Of a stretch of 64,000 bases of DNA, positions 19,431 through 29,175 are shown piece after piece. Both the position numbers and the translations under genes were made by a program. Source of the DNA: Herbaspirillum sp. SJZ106. GTDB taxonomy: Bacteria > Pseudomonadota > Gammaproteobacteria > Burkholderiales > Burkholderiaceae_D. Numbering within the stretch: position 1 is the first letter of the stretch; each line of letters starts with the position of its first letter. The notes under the pieces are model-generated. The model made no database searches and had not been told where the DNA came from. It saw nothing but the letters and a program-made list of their open reading frames with translations. The DNA lies in the NCBI RefSeq assembly GCF_006715495.1, contig NZ_VFNI01000004.1, positions 439,013 through 503,012 of the forward strand, in the 5' to 3' direction.

Positions 19431-20047
19431 TCGGCGTCTTTCATGTACTTCGACAGGAACAGGCTCTGGCCGATGATGAAGGCGAACATCAAGCCCATGC
19501 TGCCGAACATCTTGAAGTTCACCCAGGTATCGAGCGTGTAGTTGAACGCGATGTACAGGTTGAGCGCGCCCATGGCGGCGAAAAACAAGATCCACGCCAG
19601 GTTCAGGCGGGGCCAGACGGGCTCCGGCAGGCTGACCTGCTTTTCCATCATCACACGGATCAGGTTCTTCTTCAGCAGCAATTGCGAGAACAGCAATGCC
19701 ACGCCGAAGCACCAGTACAGGATGGTCGGTTTCCACTTGATGAACGTGTCGTCGCGGAAATAGATGGTGGCGCCGCCGAAGACGACGATGATCGCCAGCG
19801 ACACCCACAGCATGCCGTCGATCTTGCGCCGGCGCATCAGCAGCCAGGCGATCTGCGCCAGCGAGGCGACGATCGCCACCGCCGTCGACAGCAGGATGGG
19901 CGCCTGCGCCGCGGTGACTGTGCCGCTGGACATGGCGCCGCCCAGGTATTGCATCACCAGTTCCTGCGCGGTCGAGGGGTGGCCTTCGGCCCATTTGAAC
20001 ACGCCGAAAAACAGGATGATGGGGAACAGGTCGAACAGAAACTTCAT
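19427..20047 (-). CDS. yciB: Inner-membrane septation protein A (YciB)
   Basis: A 206-residue membrane protein with five to six hydrophobic helices. The N-terminus [20 protein letters not shown] and the segment [21 protein letters not shown] are hallmark YciB sequences. YciB helps keep the cell envelope and division machinery in order. The start at 20047 matches the family; the frame's earlier opening at 20149 crosses the msrB end. It overlaps bolA by four bases and follows msrB by 62 bases, as in other Burkholderiales. Confidence 0.95.
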   Translation of the reverse strand: MKFLFDLFPIILFFGVFKWAEGHPSTAQELVMQYLGGAMSSGTVTAAQAPILLSTAVAIVASLAQIAWLLMRRRKIDGMLWVSLAIIVVFGGATIYFRDDTFIKWKPTILYWCFGVALLFSQLLLKKNLIRVMMEKQVSLPEPVWPRLNLAWILFFAAMGALNLYIAFNYTLDTWVNFKMFGSMGLMFAFIIGQSLFLSKYMKDAE

Positions 20048-20109
20048 TGCGTGGGCTTTTCTGGAAGAGGGGTAATCGATAGGAACCGGCCGCGGCGCCC
20101 GCCGGGCCG

Positions 20110-20505
20110 TCAGGCCGGGTCGAACCGCAGCGACGCCGAATTGATGCAATAGCGCAGTCCGGTCGGCGGCGGGCCGTCGGGAAAGACGTGGCCCAGGTGG
20201 GCGTCGCAGACGTTGCAGATGATCTCGGTGCGAATCATGCCATAACTGCGGTCGATTTTTTCACGCACGTTGGCGGCATCGATGGGTTCGAAGTAGCTGG
20301 GCCAGCCGCAGCCGGAATCGAACTTGGCGTCCGAGGTGAACAGCGGCGTGTCGCAGCAGACGCAGGTATAGGTGCCAGCTTCGTGGTGGTCCCAGTAGCG
20401 GCCGGTGAAGGCGCGCTCGGTGGCGGCCTCGCGGGCTACCTGGTATTCGATCGGCTCAAGTTGCTCGCGCCACTCGGCTTCGGTCTTTTCTACGCGTTTG
20501 GTCAT
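20110..20505 (-). CDS. msrB: Peptide-methionine (R)-S-oxide reductase
   Basis: A 131-residue MsrB that reduces the R-sulfoxide of protein-bound methionine. Two CxxC pairs (CVCCDTPLF and [12 protein letters not shown]) bind the structural zinc, [11 protein letters not shown] is the substrate region, and the catalytic Cys is in [13 protein letters not shown]. All key residues are present. It leads the msrB-yciB-bolA-parvulin group. Confidence 0.97.
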   Translation of the reverse strand: MTKRVEKTEAEWREQLEPIEYQVAREAATERAFTGRYWDHHEAGTYTCVCCDTPLFTSDAKFDSGCGWPSYFEPIDAANVREKIDRSYGMIRTEIICNVCDAHLGHVFPDGPPPTGLRYCINSASLRFDPA

Positions 20506-20557
20506 GTCTGGCTCCTGTAATGCTGATGCGATGGCGTTGCCGGAAGTGTAATGGTTT

Positions 20558-22045
20558 TCAGGAAGAGCAGCTCACTTCCAGGTGGCTGGCCCAGTCGGGC
20601 GGCAGGCCGGCGTACTTGTCGTGCTCGGGCTGCTCGTCGAACGGGCGGCGCAGGATGGCCTGCAGTTTTTCCACTTCCGAGAAATCCTTTTGCCGGGCAC
20701 GGTCGATGGCGACCTGGGCCAGGTAATTGCGCAGCACGTATTTGGGGTTGACCGCGTGCATTGCAAGCCGGCGGCCGGCATCGTCGCTGTCTTCGGCGCG
20801 CAGGCGCTGGCGGTATTGCGCGGCCCAGGCGTCGAAGGCGGGACGGTCGATGATCAGGTCGCGCAGCGGCTCATCGGCGGCCGGGTTGTCGACCTGCAAG
20901 TCGCCCAGGCGGCGGAAGAACAGCGTGAAATCGACATGGCTGCCCTGCAGGATGGCGAACATGGCGTCGATCAGCTTGTCGTCATCGGGCTGGAAGGTCT
21001 GCAAGCCCAGCTTGGCGTGCAGCAGCGCATCCTGTTTGGCTTCGAATGTCGCTTCATAGCCGGCCAGCGCGGCTTCGGTGTCTTCCACGCTGCCCACCAG
21101 CGGCAGCATGGCCTGGCCCAGCGCGAAGCAGTTCCACTGGCCGATGCGCGGCTGCATCTGGTAGGAATAGCGGCCCTGCTGGTCGGTATGGTTGCAGATA
21201 TGGCGCGCATCGAACGCTTCCATGAAGCCGAACGGGCCGTAATCCAGCGTCAGGCCCAGGATCGACATGTTGTCGGTATTCATCACGCCATGCATGAAGC
21301 CGACCGCCTGCCACTGCGCCATCAGCTCGGCGGTGCGGCGGGTGACTTCCGTCAGCAGCGCCTTGTAGGGGTTTTCCTGCCGCAGCAGTTCGGGATAGAA
21401 CTGTTCCAGCACGGCATCGGCCAGCACCTTGAGTTCGTCGAAGCGCTGGTTGTAGTACCAATGCTCGAACGAGCCGAAGCGGATGAAACTAGGCGCCATG
21501 CGCGTAACCACGGCGGCGGTTTCGACGGTCTCGCGCATGACGCGCTGGTCGGAGCCGGTCACCACCAGCGCCCGCGTGGTCGGGATGCCCAGCGCGGCCA
21601 TGGCTTCGGAACACAGAAATTCGCGGATCGACGAACGCAGCACGGCGCGGCCGTCGCCCATGCGCGAATAGGGCGTCTGGCCGGCGCCTTTCAATTGCAG
21701 TTCGATGCGGCCGCGGCCGTCGGCGGCGGGCACATCGCCCAGCGAGATCGCGCGGCCGTCGCCCAATTGCCCGGCCCATACGCCGAACTGGTGCCCGGAG
21801 TACACCGCTGCCAGCGGCTGCGAGCCGTCGGCGATGCGGTTGCCGGTGAATACGTCCAGCCAGGCGGGATCGTCCAGCATGGCGCGGCTCATGCCGATGG
21901 TGGCGGCCGCCTCATCGCTGAAGCCGACCAGATAGGGCGCGGGCAGCGGGGTCGGCTGCAGGCGCGTGTAAAAGGCCGGCGGCAAGTCGGCGAAGCGGTT
22001 GCCGAAGGCCGGCAAGGCGGCCGGGGCGTCTGAAGTGATGGTCAT
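20558..22045 (-). CDS. selO: Protein adenylyltransferase SelO (YdiU)
   Basis: A 495-residue pseudokinase-fold enzyme that transfers AMP from ATP to Ser, Thr or Tyr of other proteins, with a role in redox stress. [33 protein letters not shown], and the active-site [20 protein letters not shown] are canonical. The C-terminus ends EVSCSS, where the Cys takes the place of selenocysteine found in animal SelO. The frame opens at 22138, but the ATG at 22045 gives the usual N-terminus. It lies 52 bases upstream of msrB on the same strand, so repair of oxidised proteins and SelO may be co-expressed. Confidence 0.95.
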   Translation of the reverse strand: MTITSDAPAALPAFGNRFADLPPAFYTRLQPTPLPAPYLVGFSDEAAATIGMSRAMLDDPAWLDVFTGNRIADGSQPLAAVYSGHQFGVWAGQLGDGRAISLGDVPAADGRGRIELQLKGAGQTPYSRMGDGRAVLRSSIREFLCSEAMAALGIPTTRALVVTGSDQRVMRETVETAAVVTRMAPSFIRFGSFEHWYYNQRFDELKVLADAVLEQFYPELLRQENPYKALLTEVTRRTAELMAQWQAVGFMHGVMNTDNMSILGLTLDYGPFGFMEAFDARHICNHTDQQGRYSYQMQPRIGQWNCFALGQAMLPLVGSVEDTEAALAGYEATFEAKQDALLHAKLGLQTFQPDDDKLIDAMFAILQGSHVDFTLFFRRLGDLQVDNPAADEPLRDLIIDRPAFDAWAAQYRQRLRAEDSDDAGRRLAMHAVNPKYVLRNYLAQVAIDRARQKDFSEVEKLQAILRRPFDEQPEHDKYAGLPPDWASHLEVSCSS

Positions 22046-22114
22046 GGCAGGTAAATGGTGCCGTCGGCGCCGATCGCAAGCGCGTGGCGGGGCATCCGCA
22101 CGTAATCCGTCATT

Positions 22115-22143
22115 TTGACAGAGAACCGCTAATCCCATAGGAT
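22115..22143 (+). promoter_or_regulatory. Sigma-70 promoter for the liv-type operon
   Basis: TTGACA (22115-22120) and TAGGAT (22138-22143) are separated by 17 bases. The predicted start near 22150 makes a TTG at 22154 nearly leaderless and favours translation from the TTG at 22211. Confidence 0.7.
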
Positions 22144-22210
22144 CGCGCTACTTTTGAGCTCTGCCGCGATTGCGGGAGGGCAATTTCCGTACCGCGCTGC
22201 AAAGGCATCC

Positions 22211-23158
22211 TTGGAATTCGCACTGATCACCTTCCTGAACGGTTTGGGCTACGGCTTTTTGCTGTTCATGCTGTCCTCCGGGCTGACGCTGATCTACAGC
22301 ATGATGGGCGTGCCCAACTTCGCCCACGCCAGCTTCTACATGCTGGGCGCCTATGTGGCCTATTCGATCTCCAGCGTGCTCGGCTTCTGGCCGGCGCTGT
22401 TCCTCGCGCCCGTACTGGTCGGCCTGGCCGGCGCGCTGGTCGAACATTACGGCTTGCGCATCGTGCACCGCTACGGCCACGTGCCGGAGCTGCTGTTTAC
22501 CTTCGGCCTGTCCTACCTGGTGGTGGAGCTGGTGCAACTGGTGTGGGGCCGCTCGCCGGTGCCGTACCGTATCCCGGCCGGGCTGGACGGCACGCTGTTT
22601 ACGCTGTATTCGACCGCGTTCCCGGTCTATCGCGGCTTCATGCTGCTGGTGGCCGGGCTCATGCTGCTGGCCATCTGGCTGCTGCTGCGCCATACCCGCA
22701 TCGGCCTGACCATCCAGGCCGCGCTGACCCATCCGCAGATGGCCGAAGCGCTCGGCCACAACGTGCCGCGCGTATTCATGCTGGTGTTCGGCGGCGGCTG
22801 CGCGCTGGCGGCGCTGGCCGGGGTGATCGGCGGCAATGCCTTCGTCACCGAACCCGGCATGGCGGCGGCGGTGGGCAGCATCATTTTCGTGGTGGTGGTG
22901 GTGGGCGGGCTGGGCTCCCTGGCCGGCGCTTTCATCACCTCCATCCTGATCGGCATGATGCAGACCTTCGCCGTGGCGCTCGATTATTCGCTGGCCGGCA
23001 TGCTGGGGGCGCTGGGCCTGGACATCCCGTCTTCCGGTCCGTTGGCGCCGGTGCTGCGGCTGACGCTGGCGCAGGTCGCGCCGATCCTGCCGTACCTGCT
23101 GCTGGTGGCGATGCTGATCGTGCGGCCCAAGGGCCTGATGGGCAAGCGGGAAGGGTGA
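22211..23158 (+). CDS. livH: Branched-chain amino acid-type ABC permease, LivH
   Basis: A 315-residue membrane permease of the LivH family ([26 protein letters not shown], then [16 protein letters not shown], and the [18 protein letters not shown] loops). With LivM it forms the channel of a branched-chain amino acid or related amide/carboxylate importer. There is no suitable ATG; the frame opens with TTG at 22154, but TTG at 22211 has AAAGG six bases upstream and lies well behind the predicted promoter, giving [11 protein letters not shown], a typical start. Four genes follow tightly as livM, livG, livF. Confidence 0.88.
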   Translation: MEFALITFLNGLGYGFLLFMLSSGLTLIYSMMGVPNFAHASFYMLGAYVAYSISSVLGFWPALFLAPVLVGLAGALVEHYGLRIVHRYGHVPELLFTFGLSYLVVELVQLVWGRSPVPYRIPAGLDGTLFTLYSTAFPVYRGFMLLVAGLMLLAIWLLLRHTRIGLTIQAALTHPQMAEALGHNVPRVFMLVFGGGCALAALAGVIGGNAFVTEPGMAAAVGSIIFVVVVVGGLGSLAGAFITSILIGMMQTFAVALDYSLAGMLGALGLDIPSSGPLAPVLRLTLAQVAPILPYLLLVAMLIVRPKGLMGKREG

Positions 23159-23162
23159 AGCG

Positions 23163-24458
23163 ATGAATCGTCCTTTGTTCCCCTGGCTGTGTTTCGCGCT
23201 GGCGCTGCTGGCCGCGCCGCTGGTGTTCCCCCAGAGCGCGGCGCTGTCTCTGCTGTCGCAGATGGGCACCATGGTGCTGCTCTGCCTCTCATACAACATG
23301 CTGCTGGGCGAGGGCGGGATGCTGTCGTTCGGTCACGCGGTGTATTCGGGGCTGGGCGCATTCGGCGCCATCCACCTGATGAACCGCATCGGCGACGGCA
23401 GCCTGCCTTTCCCGATCACGCTGGTGCCGCTGGCCGGCGGCCTGGTCGGCGCACTGTGCGGCGTGGTCTTCGGTTACCTGACCACGCGCCGCGCCGGCAC
23501 CACCTTTTCGATGATCACGCTGGGGCTGGTCGAGCTGGTATCGGCATGCGCCCTGATGTTCCCCGACCTGTTCGGCGGCGAAGGCGGCATTTCCGGCAAC
23601 CGGGTGGTGGGCGAACCGGTCATGGGCATCAGCTACGGCCCGCAGATCCAGGTGTATTACCTGATCGCCGGCTGGCTGCTGGTGTGCGCTGTCGCCATCC
23701 ATGCCCTGAAGCACACGCCGCTGGGCCGCATCCTCAATGCCGTGCGCGACAACCCGGAACGCGCCGCCTTCATCGGCTACGATCCGCAGCGCGTGCGCTA
23801 CCTGGCGCTGATCCTGTCGGCCTTCTTCGCCGGCGTTTCGGGCGGCCTGTCGGCCATCAATTTCGAGATCGTCAGCGCCGAATACGTGGGCGCGCTGCGT
23901 TCCGGCTCCATCCTGCTGTTCACCTTCATCGGCGGCGCCGGTTTCTTCTACGGCCCCATCATCGGCGGCGTGGTCGGGGTGCTGTTCGCCTCGCTGCTGT
24001 CGGCCTATACCCAGGCCTGGCAGTTCTACCTTGGCGCGTTCTTCATCCTGATCGTGATGGCCTTGCCCGGCGGGCTGGCCAAGCTGGTGGACAACTTCGT
24101 TCGCGTCATGCGGGCAAGGGCGCTGGATGCTGCCTTGGCGCGCTTGCTGGCGGCGCTGGCATTGTCCGGTTTGCTGGTGCTGGCGGGCATCGTCCTCGCT
24201 ACCGAAATGCTTTACCAACTGAGCCTGGGCAGCCTGGCCAACATCGGCAGCGACAGTGGCAGCGGCGTAGCGCCGGTGGTGTTGTTCGGATTGCGTATCG
24301 ATGTGCATGCGGTCTCGGCCTGGCTGCTGGCCGTCGTGCTGGTTGGCGTCGGCATCGGTGCGATTGCCGGCCTGCGCCGGCCGTGGTCGGCAAGCTGGAG
24401 CGCCGCGTGGAAGAAGGTGGAATTGTCCGAACAGGCGCAACGGCGGGAGGCGGCATGA
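23163..24458 (+). CDS. livM: Branched-chain amino acid-type ABC permease, LivM, with C-terminal extension
   Basis: A 431-residue LivM ([57 protein letters not shown]). Usual LivM proteins are about 300-360 residues; here the canonical part ends near residue 320 and another 110 residues carry two further hydrophobic helices (about 323-346 and 380-402) and a basic tail. It starts five bases after livH. The extra helices are odd but not unknown in related systems; they may contact a partner or shape specificity. Confidence 0.9.
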   Translation: MNRPLFPWLCFALALLAAPLVFPQSAALSLLSQMGTMVLLCLSYNMLLGEGGMLSFGHAVYSGLGAFGAIHLMNRIGDGSLPFPITLVPLAGGLVGALCGVVFGYLTTRRAGTTFSMITLGLVELVSACALMFPDLFGGEGGISGNRVVGEPVMGISYGPQIQVYYLIAGWLLVCAVAIHALKHTPLGRILNAVRDNPERAAFIGYDPQRVRYLALILSAFFAGVSGGLSAINFEIVSAEYVGALRSGSILLFTFIGGAGFFYGPIIGGVVGVLFASLLSAYTQAWQFYLGAFFILIVMALPGGLAKLVDNFVRVMRARALDAALARLLAALALSGLLVLAGIVLATEMLYQLSLGSLANIGSDSGSGVAPVVLFGLRIDVHAVSAWLLAVVLVGVGIGAIAGLRRPWSASWSAAWKKVELSEQAQRREAA

Positions 24459-25213
24459 GCAGCGTCCATGCGCTTGAGCTGCGCGGCGTGCGCAAGGCCT
24501 TTGACGGCACCGAAGTCATCGGCGGCGTCGACCTGCAACTGCGCGCCGGCGAACGCTGCGCGCTGATCGGCCCCAACGGCGCCGGCAAGTCCAGCCTGTT
24601 CAACCTGGTTTCCGGGCGTTACCGCGCCGATGGCGGCAGCGTCCTGCTGCATGGCGCCGACATCACGCGCCTGGCGCCGCAACAGATCAACCGCATGGGG
24701 CTGGCGCGCAGTTTCCAGATATCGAGCCTGTTCCCGCGCCTGTCGGCCTTTGAGAACGTGCGCTGCGCCGTCTTGTGGAAACTCGGCTACCGCTACGCCT
24801 TCTGGCGCCGCATCGGCCGCCTGCGCGATGCCGCCGAGCGCGCTGGCGCGGTGCTGGAGCAGGTCGGCCTGCAGGCGCGCGCGCATGTGCCCGCCGGCGA
24901 ACTCAGCTATGCCGACCAGCGCGCGCTCGAAGTGGCGGTCACCATCGCCGCCGATGCCTCGGTGATCCTGCTGGATGAGCCGACCGCCGGCATGAACCGC
25001 GCCGAGGCCGAAGCGATGGTGGCGTTGATCCGCGCAGTCACCGTTGGCAAGACCTTGCTGATGGTGGAGCACGACATGGAAGTGGTGTTCAACCTGGCCG
25101 ACCGCATCGCGGTCATGGACAACGGCCGCGTGATCGCCTGCGACGACGCCAGCAGCATCCGCGCCAATACCGAGGTGCAGCGCCTTTACCTGAACCGGAG
25201 CCGCCATGTCTAG
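24455..25213 (+). CDS. livG: Branched-chain amino acid-type ABC ATPase, LivG
   Basis: A 252-residue ATPase. Walker A GPNGAGKSS, the LivG-type Q-loop region GLARSFQISSLFPRLSAFEN, Walker B VILLDEPTAGM and switch MVEHDMEVVF are present. The signature loop reads LSYADQRALEVAV, the degenerate form normal for LivG. The ATG overlaps the livM stop (ATGA), so translation is coupled; the frame extends far upstream inside livM as a shadow. Confidence 0.93.
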   Translation: MSSVHALELRGVRKAFDGTEVIGGVDLQLRAGERCALIGPNGAGKSSLFNLVSGRYRADGGSVLLHGADITRLAPQQINRMGLARSFQISSLFPRLSAFENVRCAVLWKLGYRYAFWRRIGRLRDAAERAGAVLEQVGLQARAHVPAGELSYADQRALEVAVTIAADASVILLDEPTAGMNRAEAEAMVALIRAVTVGKTLLMVEHDMEVVFNLADRIAVMDNGRVIACDDASSIRANTEVQRLYLNRSRHV

Positions 25214-25916
25214 CCCGTTGCTGGAAGTGCAGGATTTGCACGCCTGGTACGGCCAGAGCCATGTGCTGCAAGGCGTCAGCCTGGAGGTCGGCGCGGGCGA
25301 GATCGTCAGCGTGCTGGGGCGCAACGGCGCGGGCCGCTCGACCTTGCTCAAGGCTCTGGTCGGTCTGGTGCGCAGCGAAGGCATGGTGCGCTTTGGCGGC
25401 GCGGATATCGCCGGTTTGCCGACGTATGGCATCGCCCACCGGGGCATCGCCTATGTGCCGGAAAGCCGCGACGTCTTTCCCACCTTGACGGTGGAGCAGA
25501 ACCTGCGGCTGGGCCAAAAGAGCGGCAAGCAGCCCGCCGATGGCTGGCGCTTCGATGACATGTACGCCATGTTCCCGTCGCTGCACAAGCGGCGCAAGGT
25601 GGCAGCCGGAGCCTTATCGGGCGGCGAGCAGCAGATGCTGTCGCTGGCGCGCGCGCTGATGGGCAATCCCCGGCTGATCCTGATCGACGAGCCGACCGAA
25701 GGCCTGGCGCCGCAGATGGTGGAGCAGGTGGCCGGCTACCTGCGGCAGTTGCGCGAGCGCGGCGTGGCGGTGCTGCTGATCGAGCAGCGGCAAACCATCG
25801 CGCTGGATATTTCCCAGCGGCTCTACGTGATGGGGCGCGGCGCAGTGGTGTTCCACGGCACGCCGTCGCAATTGCTGGACGACGCCCGGGTGCAGCGCGA
25901 CTGGCTGTCGCTCTGA
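25206..25916 (+). CDS. livF: Branched-chain amino acid-type ABC ATPase, LivF, with Arg in Walker A
   Basis: A 236-residue LivF that overlaps livG by eight bases. Signature LSGGEQQMLSLARAL, Walker B LILIDEPTEGLAP and LIEQRQTIALD are typical. The P-loop reads GRNGAGRST: the invariant Lys of GxxGxGKST is Arg (codon CGC). LivG in the same complex keeps Lys. Lys to Arg usually lowers or abolishes ATP hydrolysis, but a GRNGxGRST form may be a fixed variant of this LivF branch. No substrate-binding protein gene follows, so it must be supplied from elsewhere. Confidence 0.92.
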   Translation: MSSPLLEVQDLHAWYGQSHVLQGVSLEVGAGEIVSVLGRNGAGRSTLLKALVGLVRSEGMVRFGGADIAGLPTYGIAHRGIAYVPESRDVFPTLTVEQNLRLGQKSGKQPADGWRFDDMYAMFPSLHKRRKVAAGALSGGEQQMLSLARALMGNPRLILIDEPTEGLAPQMVEQVAGYLRQLRERGVAVLLIEQRQTIALDISQRLYVMGRGAVVFHGTPSQLLDDARVQRDWLSL

Positions 25917-25929
25917 CATTGCGCAAATA

Positions 25930-25953
25930 ATCGGTTTTCTCATCGGTTTTCTC
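25930..25953. repeat. Tandem 12-bp duplication
   Basis: ATCGGTTTTCTC is present twice head to tail just after livF. No function is evident. Confidence 0.9.
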
Positions 25954-26020
25954 GGATGCCGCCGATGGCGGACCGGCCGGGACGTACCCACAATCGGCAT
26001 TTTTTGCCGGAGCGCCATCC

Positions 26021-26320
26021 ATGCTCAACTGGTTGCTGTTTCTTGCCGTCGGGGTTCTCGCCGTCTATGCCGCCGACCGTGCCTGGCTGCGGCATGTGGA
26101 GCGCAGCGGACAGCGGTTGCACGACCCTGAAGGCTATCTCGAACTGACCGCGCGCATGACCGAGCTATGCCACGGCGACCGCGCCCATGTCGATCGGTTG
26201 ATCGGTGAACAGAAGCGCCTGCATCCGCAAGCCACCCATGCCGACGCCGTGCGGCTGGCCATGCGCCAATTGCTGGCGCCGCAGGAAATCCATGAAAAAA
26301 AGTCCTTGAAAGGCCGTTGA
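26021..26320 (+). CDS. Small membrane-anchored protein of unknown function
   Basis: 99 residues. The N-terminus MLNWLLFLAVGVLAVYAA is one hydrophobic helix, followed by a hydrophilic, His-rich helical region (MTELCHGDRAHVDRLIGEQ, then THADAVRLAMRQLL) and a basic C-terminus. A spaced AGCGCC precedes the ATG rather than a strong ribosome-binding site. The lone Cys is in the soluble part. I do not recognise the family. It ends eight bases before the convergent AraC gene. Codon use matches its neighbours, so it is likely a real gene. Confidence 0.65.
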   Translation: MLNWLLFLAVGVLAVYAADRAWLRHVERSGQRLHDPEGYLELTARMTELCHGDRAHVDRLIGEQKRLHPQATHADAVRLAMRQLLAPQEIHEKKSLKGR

Positions 26321-26328
26321 ACGGATTC

Positions 26329-27144
26329 CTACCTGTTCGCGGCAAATGCGGAAGGCGGTTGCCCGAATTGCTTGCTGAATGCCGTGGTGTAGGCGCTGTG
26401 GCTATCGTAGCCACTTGCCAGCGCCACTTGGATGATCGGCATTCCTTGCATGAGTAGGGTAAGCGACGACATCAGCCGCAGCTGCTGGCGCCATTTGCCG
26501 AAGCTTATGCCGGTCGACTGCAGAAAGCGCCGGTGGAAGGTTTTTTCGCCCAACGCCAGCCTGGCCGCCCATTCGGCGGCGGTGGCGGTATCTCCAGGAT
26601 TGTCCAGCAGCGCCTGGCATACGCGGCGTATCGGACCATCGGCGTCGCCAGCACTGCCGGCCGGCCACGGCAGATGAAACGGAAGAACGGGCTGGGCGTG
26701 CAGTTCCTCGGTCAACAGGGCGCCCAGCAAATGCATGCGTTCGAGGGAGGCGGCCGGGGCATCGGCCCGGGTCAGCGCCATGATCAGCTCGCGCAGCAGT
26801 CCGGATACATGAACGACGCAATCGGTCGCCGGCAGGCGGGCACAGACATCCTCGCGCGCGAACAGGCCATGCGCCTGCAGCGCCACCGGCACCACCAGCC
26901 GGTGCGCCACGCCCGGTCGCAGCCAGACCGCTGCCGTGGGCGGCACCAGCCACTGGCCGCTTGCTGCCTCCACCCGCAACAGGCCGCGATCCGCATAGAT
27001 CAGATGGCCGTGCGGATGCTCGTGCATGGGCACGACATGGCCGGCCGGGTAGCGCACGGCGACACCGAATATCGGCAAGCCGCGGGCTTCCCGGGCGCTC
27101 AGGTCGAGCGCATGGCTGCCGTCTTCGGGGGAGAAAAAGCCCAT
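26329..27144 (-). CDS. AraC-family regulator with N-terminal cupin sensor
   Basis: 271 residues. The N-terminal cupin (PMHEHPHGHLIYADRGLLRV, about residues 35-55) probably binds a small ligand or metal. The C-terminal AraC DNA-binding domain has two helix-turn-helix units (LALGEKTFHRRFLQSTGISFGKW and QVALASGYDSHSAYTTAFSKQFG, the last being the standard AraC signature). The frame begins with TTG at 27168; ATG at 27144 was preferred. It is divergent from leuA, but AraC/cupin proteins of this sort usually control nearby efflux or catabolic genes; the target is unknown. Confidence 0.88.
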   Translation of the reverse strand: MGFFSPEDGSHALDLSAREARGLPIFGVAVRYPAGHVVPMHEHPHGHLIYADRGLLRVEAASGQWLVPPTAAVWLRPGVAHRLVVPVALQAHGLFAREDVCARLPATDCVVHVSGLLRELIMALTRADAPAASLERMHLLGALLTEELHAQPVLPFHLPWPAGSAGDADGPIRRVCQALLDNPGDTATAAEWAARLALGEKTFHRRFLQSTGISFGKWRQQLRLMSSLTLLMQGMPIIQVALASGYDSHSAYTTAFSKQFGQPPSAFAANR

Positions 27145-27258
27145 GCCAGTGCAGTTTGTCCAAATCAATAAAGAATTTGTCTATTTTTATGTAGATGGAC
27201 GACGCACGCAAGCCTAATAATATTCCCCGTCACTCAATCTTCCGGGTTCATTCCACGC

Positions 27259-27357
27259 ATGTCCGCATTCACTCTTTCGCAACGGCTACTACCGCTGGCT
27301 CCCGGTCGGGGTCCGCGCGCGTCCGTTGGCGCCATGACCCACCCTGATTTCCCCTGA
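27259..27357 (+). CDS. Possible leuA leader peptide (32 residues)
   Basis: The short frame MSAFTLSQRLLPLAPGRG... ends 67 bases before leuA. It holds four Leu in the first 13 codons, two of them consecutive CTA codons, which are rare in this GC-rich genome. Rare tandem Leu codons ahead of leucine genes are the control codons of attenuation in enterobacterial leuL. A hairpin next to a T-run (27388-27423) follows. No clear ribosome-binding site precedes the ATG, so this remains a candidate. Confidence 0.35.
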   Translation: MSAFTLSQRLLPLAPGRGPRASVGAMTHPDFP

Positions 27358-27387
27358 CCCCGACCGTCGTCAGCTTGTTGCAGGCTA

Positions 27388-27423
27388 GGGGAATCGGGTG
27401 TCAACGATCCCCCTGGAGTTTTT
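27388..27423 (+). promoter_or_regulatory. Attenuator-like hairpin immediately before leuA
   Basis: GGGGAATCG pairs with CGATCCCC (one bulged A, 8-base loop); five T follow after six bases, and the leuA ribosome-binding site TGGAG lies between stem and T-run. It could act as a weak terminator or as a switch on ribosome access. Confidence 0.4.
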
Positions 27424-27424
27424 C

Positions 27425-29116
27425 ATGCTGACCGATCCTTCCCAGAAATACCGTCCCGTCTCCCCGGTCGATCTCGCCGACCGCCAATGGCCCTCACGCG
27501 TCCTGACGCAAGCCCCGGTCTGGTTGTCCACCGACTTGCGCGACGGCAACCAGGCGCTGTTCGAGCCGATGAACCGCGAGCGCAAGCTGCGCTTGTTCCA
27601 TGAACTGGTGCGCATCGGTTTCAAGGAAATCGAAGTCGGTTTTCCCGCCGCCTCGCGCACCGATTTCGAGATCGTGCGCCACCTCATCGACGCCGGTCAG
27701 ATCCCCGAAGATGTCACGCCCATGGTCATGACGCAATTGCGCGATGACCTGATTACCGAAACCGTGCGCAGCGTGGCCGGCGCGCGGCGCGTGATCGTGC
27801 ATTTTTATAACGCCATCGCGCCGGCCTGGCGCGAGATCGTCTTCGGCATGAGCGTGCCGCAGATCATCGAGATGGTTGAACGCCATATCGCGCTCTTTAA
27901 ACGGCTGACGGCGGCGCACCCGGAAACCGAGTGGATCTTGCAATACTCGCCCGAGACTTTCTGCATGGCCGAGCTGGAGGTCTCGCTGGCGGTGTGCAAT
28001 GCCGCCATTCGCGCCTGGGATGCCGGGCCGCGGCGGCCGATGATCATCAACCTGCCGACCACGGTCGAAGTCTCCACGCCCAACGTTTTCGCCGACCAGA
28101 TCGAATGGATGGACCGGCGGCTGGAGCGGCGCGAGCACATCGTGCTGTCAGTGCATCCGCATAACGACCGGGGCACCGGCGTGGCCTGCGCCGAGCAAGC
28201 CATGCTGGCCGGCGCGCAGCGTGTCGAAGGCTGCCTGTTCGGCAATGGCGAGCGCAGCGGCAACGTCGATGTGGTGACGCTGGCGCTGAACCTGTACACC
28301 CAGGGCATCGCGCCGGGGCTGGATTTCTCCGACATCGCGGCGGTCGCGCGCGTGGCCGAGGAGTGTACCGCCTTGCCCATTCATCCGCGCCACCCGTATG
28401 TGGGCGACCTCGTCTTCACGGCATTTTCCGGTTCGCACCAGGATGCCATCGCCAAGGGCTTCGCCGCGCAAAAGGCGAATACCCCTTGGCGCGTGCCTTA
28501 CCTGCCGATCGACCCGAAAGACCTGGGCCGGACTTACGACAGCATCGTGCGCGTCAACAGCCAGTCGGGCAAGGGCGGCATTGCGTATCTGCTGCAACGC
28601 GACCACGGCATCGTCATGCCGCGCCGCATGCAGGTGGAGTTCAGCGCCATTGTCCAGGCGCTGGCCGACGCCAGCGAAACGGAACTGAGCAGCGAGCAAA
28701 TCTGGGACGCGTTCGAGCGCACCTACCTGGCCCCGGTGCGGGAGCGGCCGGGCGTCATTTATCGCAGCCACCGCCTGTTCGAGCACGCCGACGGGCAAGG
28801 CATCGCGCTGGAACTGGCGCATGCGGATGGCAGCCTCAAGACCTGCCAGGGAACCGGCAACGGCCCGATCGCCGCGACGGTGGCGGCGCTGGGCCTGCCG
28901 CTGCGCATCGACAGTTATGAAGAGCGCAGCCTGGGCGCAGGCTCCGATGCCATGGCGCTGGCCATCGTAGAGGCGGCCATGCCCGGTGTGCCCGGTTCGC
29001 GCTTTGGCGTGGGCCGGCATGCGAACATCGTTACCGCGTCGATTCTGGCGGTATTGAGCGCAGCGGCCCGGTTCGCTGCGCAGGCGAGCGCAGATGAGCC
29101 AGCCATGGCGCAATGA
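27425..29116 (+). CDS. leuA: 2-isopropylmalate synthase (long form)
   Basis: A 563-residue enzyme that condenses acetyl-CoA with 2-oxoisovalerate, the first step of leucine synthesis. The HMGL-like catalytic domain has STDLRDGNQAL (metal-binding Asp) near residue 45 and LSVHPHNDRGTG (metal-binding His pair) near residue 240. The C-terminal LeuA allosteric dimer domain (about residues 430-550) makes it subject to leucine feedback. TGGAG lies six bases before the ATG at 27425; an upstream GTG at 27398 is disfavoured. It is monocistronic, ending in a terminator. Confidence 0.96.
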   Translation: MLTDPSQKYRPVSPVDLADRQWPSRVLTQAPVWLSTDLRDGNQALFEPMNRERKLRLFHELVRIGFKEIEVGFPAASRTDFEIVRHLIDAGQIPEDVTPMVMTQLRDDLITETVRSVAGARRVIVHFYNAIAPAWREIVFGMSVPQIIEMVERHIALFKRLTAAHPETEWILQYSPETFCMAELEVSLAVCNAAIRAWDAGPRRPMIINLPTTVEVSTPNVFADQIEWMDRRLERREHIVLSVHPHNDRGTGVACAEQAMLAGAQRVEGCLFGNGERSGNVDVVTLALNLYTQGIAPGLDFSDIAAVARVAEECTALPIHPRHPYVGDLVFTAFSGSHQDAIAKGFAAQKANTPWRVPYLPIDPKDLGRTYDSIVRVNSQSGKGGIAYLLQRDHGIVMPRRMQVEFSAIVQALADASETELSSEQIWDAFERTYLAPVRERPGVIYRSHRLFEHADGQGIALELAHADGSLKTCQGTGNGPIAATVAALGLPLRIDSYEERSLGAGSDAMALAIVEAAMPGVPGSRFGVGRHANIVTASILAVLSAAARFAAQASADEPAMAQ

Positions 29117-29150
29117 AAAAACGGCGGCTCCCGAAAGAGCCGCCGTTTTC
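29115..29150. terminator. Bidirectional terminator between leuA and the MFS gene
   Basis: Stem ACGGCGGCTC / GAGCCGCCGT with a 6-base loop, flanked by A5 on the left and T4 on the right. It begins at the leuA stop codon and serves both converging genes. Confidence 0.9.
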
Positions 29151-29175
29151 GCGTATGCCGCAACAGGGCAGCGTA

